51,025 bases of DNA from Candidatus Cloacimonadota bacterium (GCA_029567705.1 JAKPXC010000058.1:1-51025), one strand, 5' to 3'. Shown: positions 1 to 9,830, counted from the first letter of the stretch. The notes: generated by a model not told the origin, from the letters alone. Program-made: numbers and translations.

Positions 1-44
1 TTTAGCAGCACTTGTGAGACTTGCTCTTCGAGAGGAACTGACAT
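1..44 (-). CDS. 5' end of a CDS truncated by the window edge (MSVPLEEQVSQVLLK...)
   Basis: Minus-strand ATG at 44-42 preceded by AAAGGAGTG (SD-like); open to the window edge. Confidence 0.4.
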   Translation of the reverse strand, partial: MSVPLEEQVSQVLL

Positions 45-214
45 AATAACACTCCTTTGTCGTTATTGGTAGTGCTACTTTATGTGATTATAGTTCCTCT
101 CAAGTTTTTTCTCTACCCACTTTAATTGAACTTGAGCCTAAGAGATTGACGACTCCCGGGATTGCTCATACGTGTGTTGGGCATAGATAACCTTATGTAA
201 ATAAAGGAGCTATC

Positions 215-682
215 ATGAAAGAACCGCGTGATTATCTGGCCTGTTGCGGCCTGTACTGCAAAATGTGCAGCTTGGTGAACGGCATGCCTGAAGCAGGCCG
301 GGCTCTGCATACGATTATGAAAGACGAAGGCTGGGAAAGCTTTGGCAGCTATGTCTATCCGGAGTTTGAGGCCTTCTGGAAGGTTCTCACTGAGATTTCG
401 GTCTTCGATGAGATCTCTCCCCTCTGCCAGGGCGGCTGCGGCAATCCTGATTGCCAAATCCGCATCTGTGCCAAAGAAAAAGGCATTGCCGCTTGCGGGC
501 TTTGTGCAGACTTTCCCTGTTCCCTCTTTGACGATTTTACTCAGCAGTATCCCTTCATTATCGAGAACGGCTACCGCATCAGAGAGATCGGGATCGAAGC
601 CTGGCTGACCGAGCAGGAAGAACTTGTGACAAAAGGCATCACCAACCGTGAGCTAAGGAAACAGCATCAGAACGGCAATTGA
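215..682 (+). CDS. DUF3795-like cysteine-rich protein
   Basis: 155 aa; N-terminal YLACCGLYCKMC motif and further Cys clusters (CQGGCGNPDCQIRIC, CGLCADFPC); SD-like 'aaaggag' upstream. Confidence 0.7.
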   Translation: MKEPRDYLACCGLYCKMCSLVNGMPEAGRALHTIMKDEGWESFGSYVYPEFEAFWKVLTEISVFDEISPLCQGGCGNPDCQIRICAKEKGIAACGLCADFPCSLFDDFTQQYPFIIENGYRIREIGIEAWLTEQEELVTKGITNRELRKQHQNGN

Positions 683-798
683 GCTGCTTATTGCCTGAGC
701 TTCAGGAGAATCCTACAGTCCTCTATATAATGATTGTTGTGAGAAAGGAACGGATATTGCACCGTTAATCTGCTATATTTGAGATAGGGAGGTTACAA

Positions 799-2115
799 AT
801 GAAAAGGCTTGCGATTTTGTCGCTCATTGTCGTGGTGTTTATGCCCATCACTGTGTGGGCAGATCTGAGGATAAATCAGCGTTCCTCTGAAAGAAATGAT
901 TTTACTTTCCAGAACGATGAAGTTTATTATTATTACGAATATCGGGAGGATATTCCCTCCTACCTGCCTGATTATCCGGAAGTGATACAAAGTCTATTGG
1001 TTAGAACCCGGTTTGTCGATTGGGATGGCACAGATACCGGTTGGGTGGAATCAACTTTGGCCTTCAATCCGGAAGTGGTCTATAATCAGACCGGGAAGCA
1101 GATCAGTTATTATGACCTGATTCCGGGAGAACGCAGAGTGGAACAATATGATCAGCAGGGACGCCTGGTTACTCTGAGTCGATATGACATGTTGGAAAAC
1201 ACACCCAGATACCGCATCACCGAGTTCCAATACGGAGCTTATGGCTATCCGGAGATTATCATCTACGGCGAACGTACCGAAGCAGGATTTTCCCAGTTTG
1301 AGAAATTTGTGAGTCAGATCGATGCTAATGGCCTGAAACTTGAGGAAACAAAGTATGTTTCGGATGATTCGCTTACTTGGACTCCAAGTAAAAAGTACGT
1401 GCTCCATCACTCCGGCCAGATGCTTCCGGAGAGCTTTGTAATGAAGAAATTCAATCCGCTCTTTGACGTCCGGATCTTCTATTATTCCTACAACTCCCTG
1501 CAGGACTGTTATCAAAGCGGGCTTTACAGCAGAGCTATGGTGGATTCCGTCCAAACTTACGAATATAATGAAGGCACTTGGTATGCTGAGGAGCTACACT
1601 ACTACAATTATGGAGCGTACAACAATTTGATCCATATAGGCGTTAATCAGTACGATCTGGAATACATGGTGTATCCGGATTATCAGCCAAGTCAATTCAG
1701 TTTCAGCTTTACACCCGAAGGCTACCTAACCGGCCAGTACTGGGGAGTGGATGATGGTCTGGCGCCGCCCACCTGGGGATCGACCACATATACCTGGGAG
1801 CTTCCCACGGCTTCCGATGATCCCGTCTTAACGCCCTGCCCTGCTCCGCAAATCTCGGCTTATCCCAATCCCTTCCGGCAGGATACCAAGCTGATTCTGC
1901 GTTTAACCGCCCCGGGAGAGATCAAGCTGGGAGTCTATAATCTACGAGGACAACTGGTTCGCAACCTCGTGGAGGAATTCCGTACAGAAGGAACCCACAA
2001 TATCACTTGGGACGGCAGAGACGGTAGTGGTCGTGAACTGGCCCCCGGGATTTACTTCCTGAAGCTGGAAAGTGGTGGCTCAGTCACCAGCTCCAAGCTC
2101 ATACATCTGAGATAG
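799..2115 (+). CDS. Secreted protein with FlgD/T9SS-type C-terminal domain
   Basis: N-terminal signal peptide; C-terminus AYPNPFRQDTKLILRLTAPGEIKLGVYNLRGQLVRNL...WDGRDGSGRELAPGIYFLKL. Confidence 0.8.
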   Translation: MKRLAILSLIVVVFMPITVWADLRINQRSSERNDFTFQNDEVYYYYEYREDIPSYLPDYPEVIQSLLVRTRFVDWDGTDTGWVESTLAFNPEVVYNQTGKQISYYDLIPGERRVEQYDQQGRLVTLSRYDMLENTPRYRITEFQYGAYGYPEIIIYGERTEAGFSQFEKFVSQIDANGLKLEETKYVSDDSLTWTPSKKYVLHHSGQMLPESFVMKKFNPLFDVRIFYYSYNSLQDCYQSGLYSRAMVDSVQTYEYNEGTWYAEELHYYNYGAYNNLIHIGVNQYDLEYMVYPDYQPSQFSFSFTPEGYLTGQYWGVDDGLAPPTWGSTTYTWELPTASDDPVLTPCPAPQISAYPNPFRQDTKLILRLTAPGEIKLGVYNLRGQLVRNLVEEFRTEGTHNITWDGRDGSGRELAPGIYFLKLESGGSVTSSKLIHLR

Positions 2116-2130
2116 AATTTCTTCAGTAAA

Positions 2131-2191
2131 AAAGAAGCTCCGGCCAAATCCGGCGCCGTTTATAGCAGCAGGATTGGGACGGAGCTTCTTT
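2131..2191. terminator. Bidirectional terminator-like hairpin between convergent genes
   Basis: AAAGAAGCTCCG (2131-2142) pairs with CGGAGCTTCTTT (2180-2191); A/T-rich flanks on both sides; lies between convergent ORFs. Confidence 0.6.
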
Positions 2192-2201
2192 ATTTAAACA
2201 A

Positions 2202-3683
2202 CTATAGTTTCAGACCAGTGAAGAGATTCACGCTGATGCGGGCAGATTCGTAGATGGTGGGCAAGCCGGAGCCGGGATGGGTTCCGCCACCGACCAGGTA
2301 GCAATTCTTCAGTTCTTCGAATCTGTTGCGGGGTCTCAGGTATAACATCTGATCCAGGCTGTGCGCCAGATTGAAAGTGGCACCGAAATAGACGTTGTAG
2401 TCTTTTTCCCATTCTGCCGGGGTGATGATCTTTTCCTGTTCGATACAGGCTTCGATATCCTCCATACCGGGCAGATTCTCTGCAATCAGCTTGAGCACTT
2501 TGTCCCGGTAGGCCTTCTTCTCTCTCTCCCAATTGATTCCACTCTTGTTATTTGCCACGGGAACCAGCACGTAGAGGGCGGATTTGCCTTCTGGAGCCAG
2601 GCTGGGATCCAGGGCAGAGGGATTCTGCACGTAGAAAGCGGTGTCCTGATGCAGAGTCTTGCGGCCAAAGATATCCTCCACGTTCTCCCGGTAAGTAGGA
2701 CCAAAACGGATATTGTGATGAGGCAGGTCTACCTTACGGTTCAAACCCAGATACAGCATGAAAGTGGAGCAGGAGTATTTCATGGTCTTGAGCTTGGAAC
2801 GGTTGTATTTCTTGAGTGTCCCGGGGGCCAGCAGATGGCTCATGGCATGGGCAAAATCCGCATTGATAAAGACCGCCTCGCCGAAGAGCTCGCTGCTGTC
2901 CTGCAGCCTGACGCCGGTCACTTCCTTACCTTCCAGAATCAGTTCTTGTACAGGTGAGTTGAGCCGGATTTCTCCGCCGTCTTCTTCGATCACTTTGGCC
3001 ATGGCTTCGGAGATTTTGGAGAGACCGCCCATCACGTGGTAGATGCCATTGTAATGCTCCACAAAGGGGATGATGGTGAAAGCACCGGGGCATTCCCAGG
3101 GAGACATGCCCAGATACTTGGATTGGAAAGTGAAGGCCAGGCGGAGCTTTTCGCTTTTGAAATAGTCTCCCAGAACTCCATAGAGTGAACGTCCCAGAGA
3201 CAGCACCGGTAAAGCTCCCAAGAGATGATGGGAAACCATCCGTTCCGGGCTGGAATAATCTATCTGCAGGCAGGGAAGCAGCTTTTCGTGGCGTTTGGTC
3301 TCTTTCTCCATGAACTTGGCCAGACCCTCTTCCTCGCCGGGAAAGAGCCGGGCGACATCTTCTTTCATATCTTGAAGATCGGTGCGTATATCCAGCTTGA
3401 AATCGGGATAGTAAAGGCTATACATGGGTTCCAGCAGACGGGTATCCAGATAGTCTTCCGTCTTGCGTCCCGCCAGGTTGAAGATCTCATCCAGAATGTA
3501 TTTCATCATCAGGAAAGTGGGGCCTGTATCAAAGTGAAAATCCCCGATGTCTATCCTGGCATTGCGTCCACCCACTCTGTCCGCCTTCTCCAAGATGGTA
3601 ACCTTGTATCCGTGTTTTTGCAGCAGCATGCCGGCTGTAAGCCCACCCGGACCTGCTCCGACAATCAGAACTTCCTTTTTCAT
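2202..3683 (-). CDS. Phytoene desaturase-like NAD(P)/FAD-dependent oxidoreductase (CrtI family)
   Basis: MKKEVLIVGAGPGGLTAGMLLQKHGYKVTILEKADRVGGR dinucleotide-binding motif; C-terminal YLVGGGTHPGSGLPTIYESAR. Start at 3683 preferred over the longer ORF start. Confidence 0.85.
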   Translation of the reverse strand: MKKEVLIVGAGPGGLTAGMLLQKHGYKVTILEKADRVGGRNARIDIGDFHFDTGPTFLMMKYILDEIFNLAGRKTEDYLDTRLLEPMYSLYYPDFKLDIRTDLQDMKEDVARLFPGEEEGLAKFMEKETKRHEKLLPCLQIDYSSPERMVSHHLLGALPVLSLGRSLYGVLGDYFKSEKLRLAFTFQSKYLGMSPWECPGAFTIIPFVEHYNGIYHVMGGLSKISEAMAKVIEEDGGEIRLNSPVQELILEGKEVTGVRLQDSSELFGEAVFINADFAHAMSHLLAPGTLKKYNRSKLKTMKYSCSTFMLYLGLNRKVDLPHHNIRFGPTYRENVEDIFGRKTLHQDTAFYVQNPSALDPSLAPEGKSALYVLVPVANNKSGINWEREKKAYRDKVLKLIAENLPGMEDIEACIEQEKIITPAEWEKDYNVYFGATFNLAHSLDQMLYLRPRNRFEELKNCYLVGGGTHPGSGLPTIYESARISVNLFTGLKL

Positions 3684-4065
3684 GCTGAATCTCCTGATTT
3701 TGTTTTTTCCGAGTGTAGATTCTCTGTGATTTCCGTCAATGATAATTCTCTCTGTTTTATTCATCCTATAATGGAGCAAGAGAGCTTTTTCACCGGAACC
3801 TGATGCGTTTATGCAGAATCTCTCTACCAAGTACAACAACCCTGACGGCTATTATGCTATATCCAACCAACAATCATCGAGAGATGACACACTTATTTCA
3901 CTTCGCCATCAGATTGTTTAGCAAGCAGTTATCCATCCGCTCATCAGATATTATAGATTCTCTCGAAAATAGTTCTTGACAGAAAGTACTTTGCTCCACA
4001 AAGTGCTCTGTGTGGTTAGCAGATACCAAGGCTGGCCACTGATAACAATGTAATGAGAGGTAAAC

Positions 4066-4557
4066 ATGAGCCGGATAACGAAAGACTTGCTGGAGAAGCT
4101 GGGAGCCCTGGATCAGATGATACACACTCCTGCCCGCCTGGCAATTGTAAAGACACTCAACGAGCTGGACAGGATAGATTGTGTTGAGCTCGCCGATCTC
4201 ACTCAGCTAAGCTGGGGCAATCTCTCATCTCATCTTAGCCGTTTGGAAGAATCAGGATATGTGCATCAGGAGAAATCCTGGATAGGAAAGAAGCCCAACA
4301 CCAGAGTAGAACTCACGGACAAAGGCCGGGTGGCCTTCCTGAATTGGGCATCCACCATCCTTTCCGCTTTGCCTTCGCAGATCAGTTCTGAGCTCTTCGT
4401 GGATAAAACCGAGAGTCAAGAGCCAAGCCTACCGGCTCCTGCTCCCAAACTTCCGGCAGAATCAGGCACCGGCAAGGTTCTCTGGTTTCTGCCCACCTAC
4501 CACCGTTGGGATATCAGCGTGCCTCCCATCGATGGTATCAACCAACAATGCTGTTAG
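4066..4557 (+). CDS. Winged-helix transcriptional regulator (MarR/HTH_34-like)
   Basis: HTPARLAIVKTLNELDRIDCVELADLTQLSWGNLSSHLSRLEESGYV HTH plus wing. Confidence 0.8.
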   Translation: MSRITKDLLEKLGALDQMIHTPARLAIVKTLNELDRIDCVELADLTQLSWGNLSSHLSRLEESGYVHQEKSWIGKKPNTRVELTDKGRVAFLNWASTILSALPSQISSELFVDKTESQEPSLPAPAPKLPAESGTGKVLWFLPTYHRWDISVPPIDGINQQCC

Positions 4558-4565
4558 GAGGAACA

Positions 4566-4670
4566 ATGAAAAGAACGGGCAGCATACTTTCTACCTGGAT
4601 GAAGGATAGAGGAAGCCTGGCCTTCGGCAAGCCCAGCCAGAGCACAGCTATCCAAAAGCTAATCGACTAA
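4566..4670 (+). CDS. Putative 34-aa small protein MKRTGSILSTWMKDRGSLAFGKPSQSTAIQKLID
   Basis: ATG 4566, TAA 4668-4670; strong SD 'aggagg' at 4556-4561 directly after the regulator stop codon; below the ORF-track size cutoff. Confidence 0.5.
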   Translation: MKRTGSILSTWMKDRGSLAFGKPSQSTAIQKLID

Positions 4671-4755
4671 TCTGATAAATCGGAGTTATGCGGGAGCGGC
4701 CAGTCCGTTCCCGCTTTCCAAAAAGTTTTAGAACAATAAAACACCGGGAGTAATT

Positions 4756-6198
4756 ATGGATTATCTCGACCTGGCCATGAATACAGCGCTGTCCCTGGGG
4801 GCAGATTATGCTGATATTCGGATCCAAAAGACCCAGACGCAGATGATATATCTGCAGAACCTGAGTTTAAAGAACACCTCCAACAACGTCCTGAACGGTT
4901 ATGGCGTCCGGGTCTTCAAGGATGGAGTGTGGGGCTTTGCCCATTCCAATATCTTTTCTGAAAAGGCCGTGGTGGCAACCGTTAAGCGTGCCTACGAGAT
5001 TGCCAAACTCAGTTCCCGGGCTCGCAAGGGTGCGGGATTGCGGCTTGCTCCAGAACGCAGTTATATCGCCACTTACAAAACTCCCATGGAGATCGATCCC
5101 TTCGAGGTTCCCATCAAAGAGAAGATCGAACTCATGATGGAAGTCAATAAGACCGTCAAGAACTATGAAGGCATCCGCCAGGCCGTCTTTTACATCCTTT
5201 CCAACAAAGATGAGAAGCTCTTTGCCTCCACCTTGGGAACCCGTCTGGACCTCACCACCGGCTTCATCAATCCCATGATCACGGCTACGGCTGTGCTGGA
5301 TGGAGATAGCCAAAGCCGTACCTTCGATGAAGGCGGCAGAGCAGTTGGTTGGGAATGGATAGAAGAGCTCAATCTGCTGGATCAGGCTCCCAGAATCGCC
5401 GAGGAAGCCCTTATGAAGGTGAAGGCCGGAAGCTTGGATGAAGAGAAAAGACGCACTCTGATCCTGGATCCCAACCACCTGGGCCTCACCATGCACGAAA
5501 GTGTGGGACATCCCACAGAACTGGATAGAGTTCTGGGCTGGGAAGCGGACTATGCCGGCATCTCTTTTGCCACTCCCGAGAAGCTGAAAAACTACCGTTA
5601 CGGCAGTGAGCTCATCAATTTCGTGGGTGATAATACTCTGCCTCAGGGCCTGGCCACTGCAGGCTTTGACGATGATGGCGTGCCCGGCCAGAAATGGCAC
5701 ATCATCAAAGATGGAATTCTCAACGAATACGGCAGCACCCGCGACACAGCCATGGAGATAGGCCTGAACTACTCCCGCGGTTGCAACCGTGCCACCTATT
5801 ACTATGATCAACCCATCAACCGCATCCCCAATCTCTATCTCCTGCCGGGCACCAAGCCCCTCACCCCCGCGGAATTGATCGCCGATACCGAAGAAGGCGT
5901 TTATATTCAAGGCCGTGGCAGCTTCTCGATCGACCAGCACAGAGTGAACTTCCAGTTTGGCGGAGACTTCTTCTGGGAGATCAAGAACGGTAAGCTGCAC
6001 CGTCCACTCAAGAAAATCCTCTACAAATCCAACAATCCGGAATTCTGGAACAGTTGCGACGCCATCTGCGATGAACGCTTCTGGCAGCCTTTTGGAGTGG
6101 TCAATTGCGGCAAAGGACAGCCTTCACAGACAGCCCGCATGACCCACGGTTCTGCGCCTGCAAGATTCCGCAACATCCGAGTGGGAGGTTCCCAATGA
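4756..6198 (+). CDS. tldD: TldD/PmbA family metalloprotease, TldD-like subunit
   Basis: 480 aa; HESVGH metal-binding motif in 'GLTMHESVGHPTELDRVLGWEADYAG'. Confidence 0.85.
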   Translation: MDYLDLAMNTALSLGADYADIRIQKTQTQMIYLQNLSLKNTSNNVLNGYGVRVFKDGVWGFAHSNIFSEKAVVATVKRAYEIAKLSSRARKGAGLRLAPERSYIATYKTPMEIDPFEVPIKEKIELMMEVNKTVKNYEGIRQAVFYILSNKDEKLFASTLGTRLDLTTGFINPMITATAVLDGDSQSRTFDEGGRAVGWEWIEELNLLDQAPRIAEEALMKVKAGSLDEEKRRTLILDPNHLGLTMHESVGHPTELDRVLGWEADYAGISFATPEKLKNYRYGSELINFVGDNTLPQGLATAGFDDDGVPGQKWHIIKDGILNEYGSTRDTAMEIGLNYSRGCNRATYYYDQPINRIPNLYLLPGTKPLTPAELIADTEEGVYIQGRGSFSIDQHRVNFQFGGDFFWEIKNGKLHRPLKKILYKSNNPEFWNSCDAICDERFWQPFGVVNCGKGQPSQTARMTHGSAPARFRNIRVGGSQ

Positions 6199-7475
6199 CA
6201 AAGAACATAGAAAAAGCCCTGCGCTACATCGAAAAGAACTGCAAAGCCGACGACTGGAGCGTTTCCGTCTGGACTAAGGACAGCCATGAGACCCGTTTTG
6301 CCCAAAACACCATTACTCAGCATATCGCCGGCGACAACCTGCAGATCAGCCTGGAAGTTGCTTACGACAACAAGACCGGAAAATCCCGCACCAACCAGGT
6401 GGACGAAGCCTCACTCAAGCAATTGGTAACTACTGCCCAGAATACAGCTCTGGAAAACCAACCCGATCCAGAGTATATGCCTACTCTGGGCAAACAGAAG
6501 CTGCCCAATCCGGTCAACTTCATTAAGGCAACTGCAGAGCTCGAACCCGCCGAGATGGTGGAGATAGTGCGCAAATCCATTGCCAATGCCGAAAAGCAGG
6601 ATGCCAAGGTTTCCGGCATGACCGAAAAGCACATCCAAAACAGCATTGTTGCCACCAAGAACGGACTCTATGCCGAAGCGGATTTTACTGAGTTTGGCCA
6701 TTCCATGACCATCAAGAAGCATGAGGCCGAAACCAAGGTCTCCTTCAATCACAAAGACTTTGGCAAGTTCAAGCTGAAGAGTGAATTGGACAGGCTCAAT
6801 GCCCAGCTCGAGAGCTTGGTGAAGTTCCAAAGCTTTGAAGCAGAAAAGCTCCCCGTGATCATCCGCCCGGAAGCCATGGTGGAAATGATCAGCTTTATGA
6901 GCTGGTTCCTGAATCGCCGCCAGGCCGACGAAGGCTTCACTCCCTTCACAGATCAATTGGGTAAAAGCTTCTTTGGCAAGAACTTCTCCCTATTCTCCAC
7001 CTTGAAAGATAAAGACCTGATCTCCACTCCCTTTGTTTCAGATGGACTGGCGGCCGAAGAGATCAGTTGGATCGACAAGGGCAAGCTGCTCAATATGCCC
7101 ACCACCCGCTACTGGGCCAAAGAAAAGAACGCCAAGCCTTCTCAACTCTACAATCTCTATGTTCCCGGCGATAATATCTCCGAAGCCGAGATGATGAAGA
7201 TGGTACCGCGCGGATTGATCATCAACCGCTTCTGGTATATCCGTGTGGTGGATATGAAACGTGGCGAACTCACCGGTATGACCCGCGATGGAGTTCTCTA
7301 CTTCGAAAAAGGCAAGGTGAAACACGCAGTAAATAACCTCCGCTGGAACGAAATCCCGCACGAAGTGACCCGCCGTATCCTTGCTCTGGGAAAAAGCCTG
7401 CCTGTGGAAGGCTATGCCAAGATCCCCACCATGCTGATCGATGGCTTCAACTTCGTGGATAAAACTTCATTCTAA
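6195..7475 (+). CDS. pmbA: TldD/PmbA family protein, TldE/PmbA-like subunit
   Basis: ATG at 6195 overlaps the tldD stop (ATGA); similar fold segments but no HExxxH, as expected for the partner subunit. Confidence 0.75.
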   Translation: MTKNIEKALRYIEKNCKADDWSVSVWTKDSHETRFAQNTITQHIAGDNLQISLEVAYDNKTGKSRTNQVDEASLKQLVTTAQNTALENQPDPEYMPTLGKQKLPNPVNFIKATAELEPAEMVEIVRKSIANAEKQDAKVSGMTEKHIQNSIVATKNGLYAEADFTEFGHSMTIKKHEAETKVSFNHKDFGKFKLKSELDRLNAQLESLVKFQSFEAEKLPVIIRPEAMVEMISFMSWFLNRRQADEGFTPFTDQLGKSFFGKNFSLFSTLKDKDLISTPFVSDGLAAEEISWIDKGKLLNMPTTRYWAKEKNAKPSQLYNLYVPGDNISEAEMMKMVPRGLIINRFWYIRVVDMKRGELTGMTRDGVLYFEKGKVKHAVNNLRWNEIPHEVTRRILALGKSLPVEGYAKIPTMLIDGFNFVDKTSF

Positions 7476-7497
7476 GACAGACCATTACCCCTGATAC

Positions 7498-7526
7498 AAA
7501 GCACTGCCCTTCGGGGTGGTGCTTTT
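7498..7526 (+). terminator. Rho-independent terminator with UUCG tetraloop
   Basis: AAAGCACTGCCC-TTCG-GGGTGGTGCTTT followed by TCTTTATT; 23 nt after the pmbA stop. Confidence 0.75.
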
Positions 7527-7533
7527 CTTTATT

Positions 7534-7587
7534 AGTGAACAGTGATCAGTGAACAGAACGTGATTAGTGACTAGTGATTAGAGCTGC
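7534..7587 (+). repeat. Heptamer AGTRAYN tract ending in AGAGCTGC
   Basis: AGTGAAC AGTGATC AGTGAAC AGAACGTGATT AGTGACT AGTGATT AGAGCTGC. Confidence 0.85.
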
Positions 7588-7693
7588 GAACCTTGTGCTG
7601 TTATACAATCCTATTACATCACTATTCCAGGTCCTGATGACTCCGAGGGTCTCAGAATTTGCCTAAAGAAGCACGATATTCCTGCATATACGC

Positions 7694-7885
7694 CAGATTA
7701 TAGCGAGGGTGCGGAGCGAAGCAGAGCTCCTCGTTCCTGAATCCTGGTTTTGCTCAATCTTCCAGAACCCTTCCCCTCCCCAGAGAGCGCTGCTCTCCGG
7801 GGAGGGGAAGGATTATTCTAACTTCTAGATCATCCATATCACATTCGAGGGGCTACGCTTCGCTCCGCACCCTCGCTATGATCTG
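7694..7885. repeat. 192-bp nested inverted-repeat element
   Basis: Outer arms CAGATTATAGCGAGGGTGCGGAGCGAAGC (7694-7722) and GCTTCGCTCCGCACCCTCGCTATGATCTG (7857-7885), 28/29 match; inner 20-bp arms CCTTCCCCTCCCCAGAGAGC / GCTCTCCGGGGAGGGGAAGG (7769-7788, 7792-7811). Confidence 0.85.
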
Positions 7886-7960
7886 TAGTATATGTTTGGC
7901 TTAGTACACTGTACCAATCCCATTACACAGTCAGATCTCAGTTCATCATAATGCGTCGCC

Positions 7961-8041
7961 GACTCTTCACCGAGTCTTGCAGGACTCTTCCCGAACAAAG
8001 TGCTCGGGAAGAGTCGGCGAAGAGTCGGTGAAGAGTCGGGG
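7961..8041. repeat. 11-bp-periodic palindromic element, copy A
   Basis: GACTCTTCACC GAGTCTTGCAG GACTCTTCCCG AACAAAGTGCT CGGGAAGAGTC GGCGAAGAGTC GGTGAAGAGTC, then GGGGA. Confidence 0.9.
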
Positions 8042-8136
8042 AGAAACAGGTAAGCAAGTATCGTGGAACCATATAGTTCTTGACAAGTTCTTGCTTTTGA
8101 TAAAACTACGAATCAAGACTTTGAGGAGGTGAAGAA

Positions 8137-9792
8137 ATGAGGCAGCACATAGTTTTGATTTGTTTGATTGGCCTTGCAACCGCCCTGGCAGGCACACCGC
8201 CTAGCTGGGCTTGGGTGCAGAGAACCGGTGGAACCGGTGAATGCAGAACGTATGCAATGCTGGAAGATTCCCAAGGAAGAATAGTGGTAAGCGGCTATTT
8301 TACCGGAACTGTGGAATTTGGTGGACAGACACTTATCTCCAATGGCGGACGTGATGCTTTTGTGGCGCAAATGGATGCTGGTGGCAATTGGCTTTGGGCT
8401 GTGGGCATTGGCGGTGCCGGGACAGATTACGTGAGCCAAATGGCCTTGGGCAGTCAGGATCAGATAATGGTAGGAGGAAGCTTCGATCAGAGCTTTAGTC
8501 TGGAGCAGACAGAACTGATCAATCAAGGCCAAAGAGATATCTTTCTGGCAGAACTCAGTTCCGTTGGTCAACCAATCCGGGCAGAAGTTATAGGTTCGGC
8601 AGAAAATGAAGACCTGGAGGGGCTTGCTATTACGAGCTCTGGAGAGATTTATCTTTGCGGAAGCTTCCGTTACAGCCTCAGTATAGATGATCTGCAGTTC
8701 AGTTCAAGCAATCGTGGCTTCTTCCTGGCAAAGCTCGAGGCAGATATGTCCACACTCTGGGGACAAACAATAAACAATGCTACCGGCGATACGGAGATCT
8801 CAGGACTGGCCTCAGATAACTCCGGAAACATCTATTTGACCGGATATTTCACGAATTTCTGCAGTATGGGCGCTCCTAATACAATCCAACTCACTGGCGA
8901 TGGATGCTGCGGATTTATCTTTAAGCTTGATCCAAGTGGCAGCAGTATCTGGGGTGAAAGAGTGGGAAATGGATCCTGCATCATCTCCAGCAGTTACACG
9001 GATCCCTCGGGGAATACATATATATCAGCCGAGTTAGTTTTTGAACCCATGTTCGAAGCCGAGGGAAAGCATTTGGATTATATCCCGAATTGCGGAAAAC
9101 TTGGTGCTGATGGTGAGTGGGTCTGGGTGGACGACACGACAAACCTGGGAGCCTGCGCTTCAATCCGCATCTGCGGGGATAGCTCCGGTAACTGCTATAT
9201 TACCGGCTTCCTGTGGGACAATTGCAGCTTTGGTGAATACGATCTGACCGGAAGCTTTTCCTCGATGCCGGTCTATGTGGCAGCCGGCAATCCTCAAGGC
9301 GAATGGCAGTGGGGCATCCAGACCATAGGTGACAGTGGCACCCTCTTCGCATTTGCCTCCCGTATCATTCCCAGTCAAACGGATCGCTGCATCATAGCAG
9401 GCAGCAACAATGCAGCAACCATCAATTTTGGAGATTACACTCTTCCTCCCGCAGCTCAGACCTATACCTGGATTGTGAAAACCAACGGCACCAGCGTTGG
9501 CAATATCGACCCTGCACAGAACCACACACCGGCAACAATAGCAGTATATCCCAATCCTTCCCAGGCTCAGGTTAATTTCCGGCTGGATAAAGCTGTGGAA
9601 CCTGGAAGCAGGGCTGAACTTTACAATCTCCGTGGACAAGTGGTGAAACGCTTTTCAGGGGAACAACTTAATGAAACTGAACTGATCTGGGACGGCAAAG
9701 ATACCGAGGGTGGAATCTGTGCCCCAGGCTTGTATTTCCTGAGGATCAGAAGCGGGAAAGAGATAACCGTAAAAGCTTTTACCAGGCTGTAA
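8137..9792 (+). CDS. Secreted SBBP-like beta-propeller repeat protein with T9SS/FlgD-type C-terminus
   Basis: Signal peptide; repeated 'DSQGRIVVSGYFTGTVEFGG', 'SSGEIYLCGSF', 'NSGNIYLTGYF' repeats; C-terminal VYPNPSQAQ...YNLRGQVVKRF...APGLYFLRI. Confidence 0.8.
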   Translation: MRQHIVLICLIGLATALAGTPPSWAWVQRTGGTGECRTYAMLEDSQGRIVVSGYFTGTVEFGGQTLISNGGRDAFVAQMDAGGNWLWAVGIGGAGTDYVSQMALGSQDQIMVGGSFDQSFSLEQTELINQGQRDIFLAELSSVGQPIRAEVIGSAENEDLEGLAITSSGEIYLCGSFRYSLSIDDLQFSSSNRGFFLAKLEADMSTLWGQTINNATGDTEISGLASDNSGNIYLTGYFTNFCSMGAPNTIQLTGDGCCGFIFKLDPSGSSIWGERVGNGSCIISSSYTDPSGNTYISAELVFEPMFEAEGKHLDYIPNCGKLGADGEWVWVDDTTNLGACASIRICGDSSGNCYITGFLWDNCSFGEYDLTGSFSSMPVYVAAGNPQGEWQWGIQTIGDSGTLFAFASRIIPSQTDRCIIAGSNNAATINFGDYTLPPAAQTYTWIVKTNGTSVGNIDPAQNHTPATIAVYPNPSQAQVNFRLDKAVEPGSRAELYNLRGQVVKRFSGEQLNETELIWDGKDTEGGICAPGLYFLRIRSGKEITVKAFTRL

Positions 9793-9799
9793 GGGAAAG

Positions 9800-9830
9800 A
9801 GTGGTGAAGTGGTGAAGTGATGGAGTGGTG
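9800..9830 (+). repeat. Octamer tandem repeat AGTGGTGA
   Basis: AGTGGTGA AGTGGTGA AGTGATGG AGTGGTG, starting 8 bp after the stop codon. Confidence 0.8.

Noticed and set aside
3811-3921. 36-aa ORF MQNLSTKYNNPDGYYAISNQQSSRDDTLISLRHQIV
   Set aside because: No convincing SD or coupling; could be chance.
4867-6000. 377-aa minus-strand ORF
   Set aside because: Antisense shadow of the tldD-like gene; no recognisable domain, low-complexity composition, no SD.
7967-8197. Peptides ending LPEHFVREESCKTR, also seen in the ORF at 48297-48482
   Set aside because: Similarity comes only from the 11-bp-periodic palindromic repeat, not from coding conservation.
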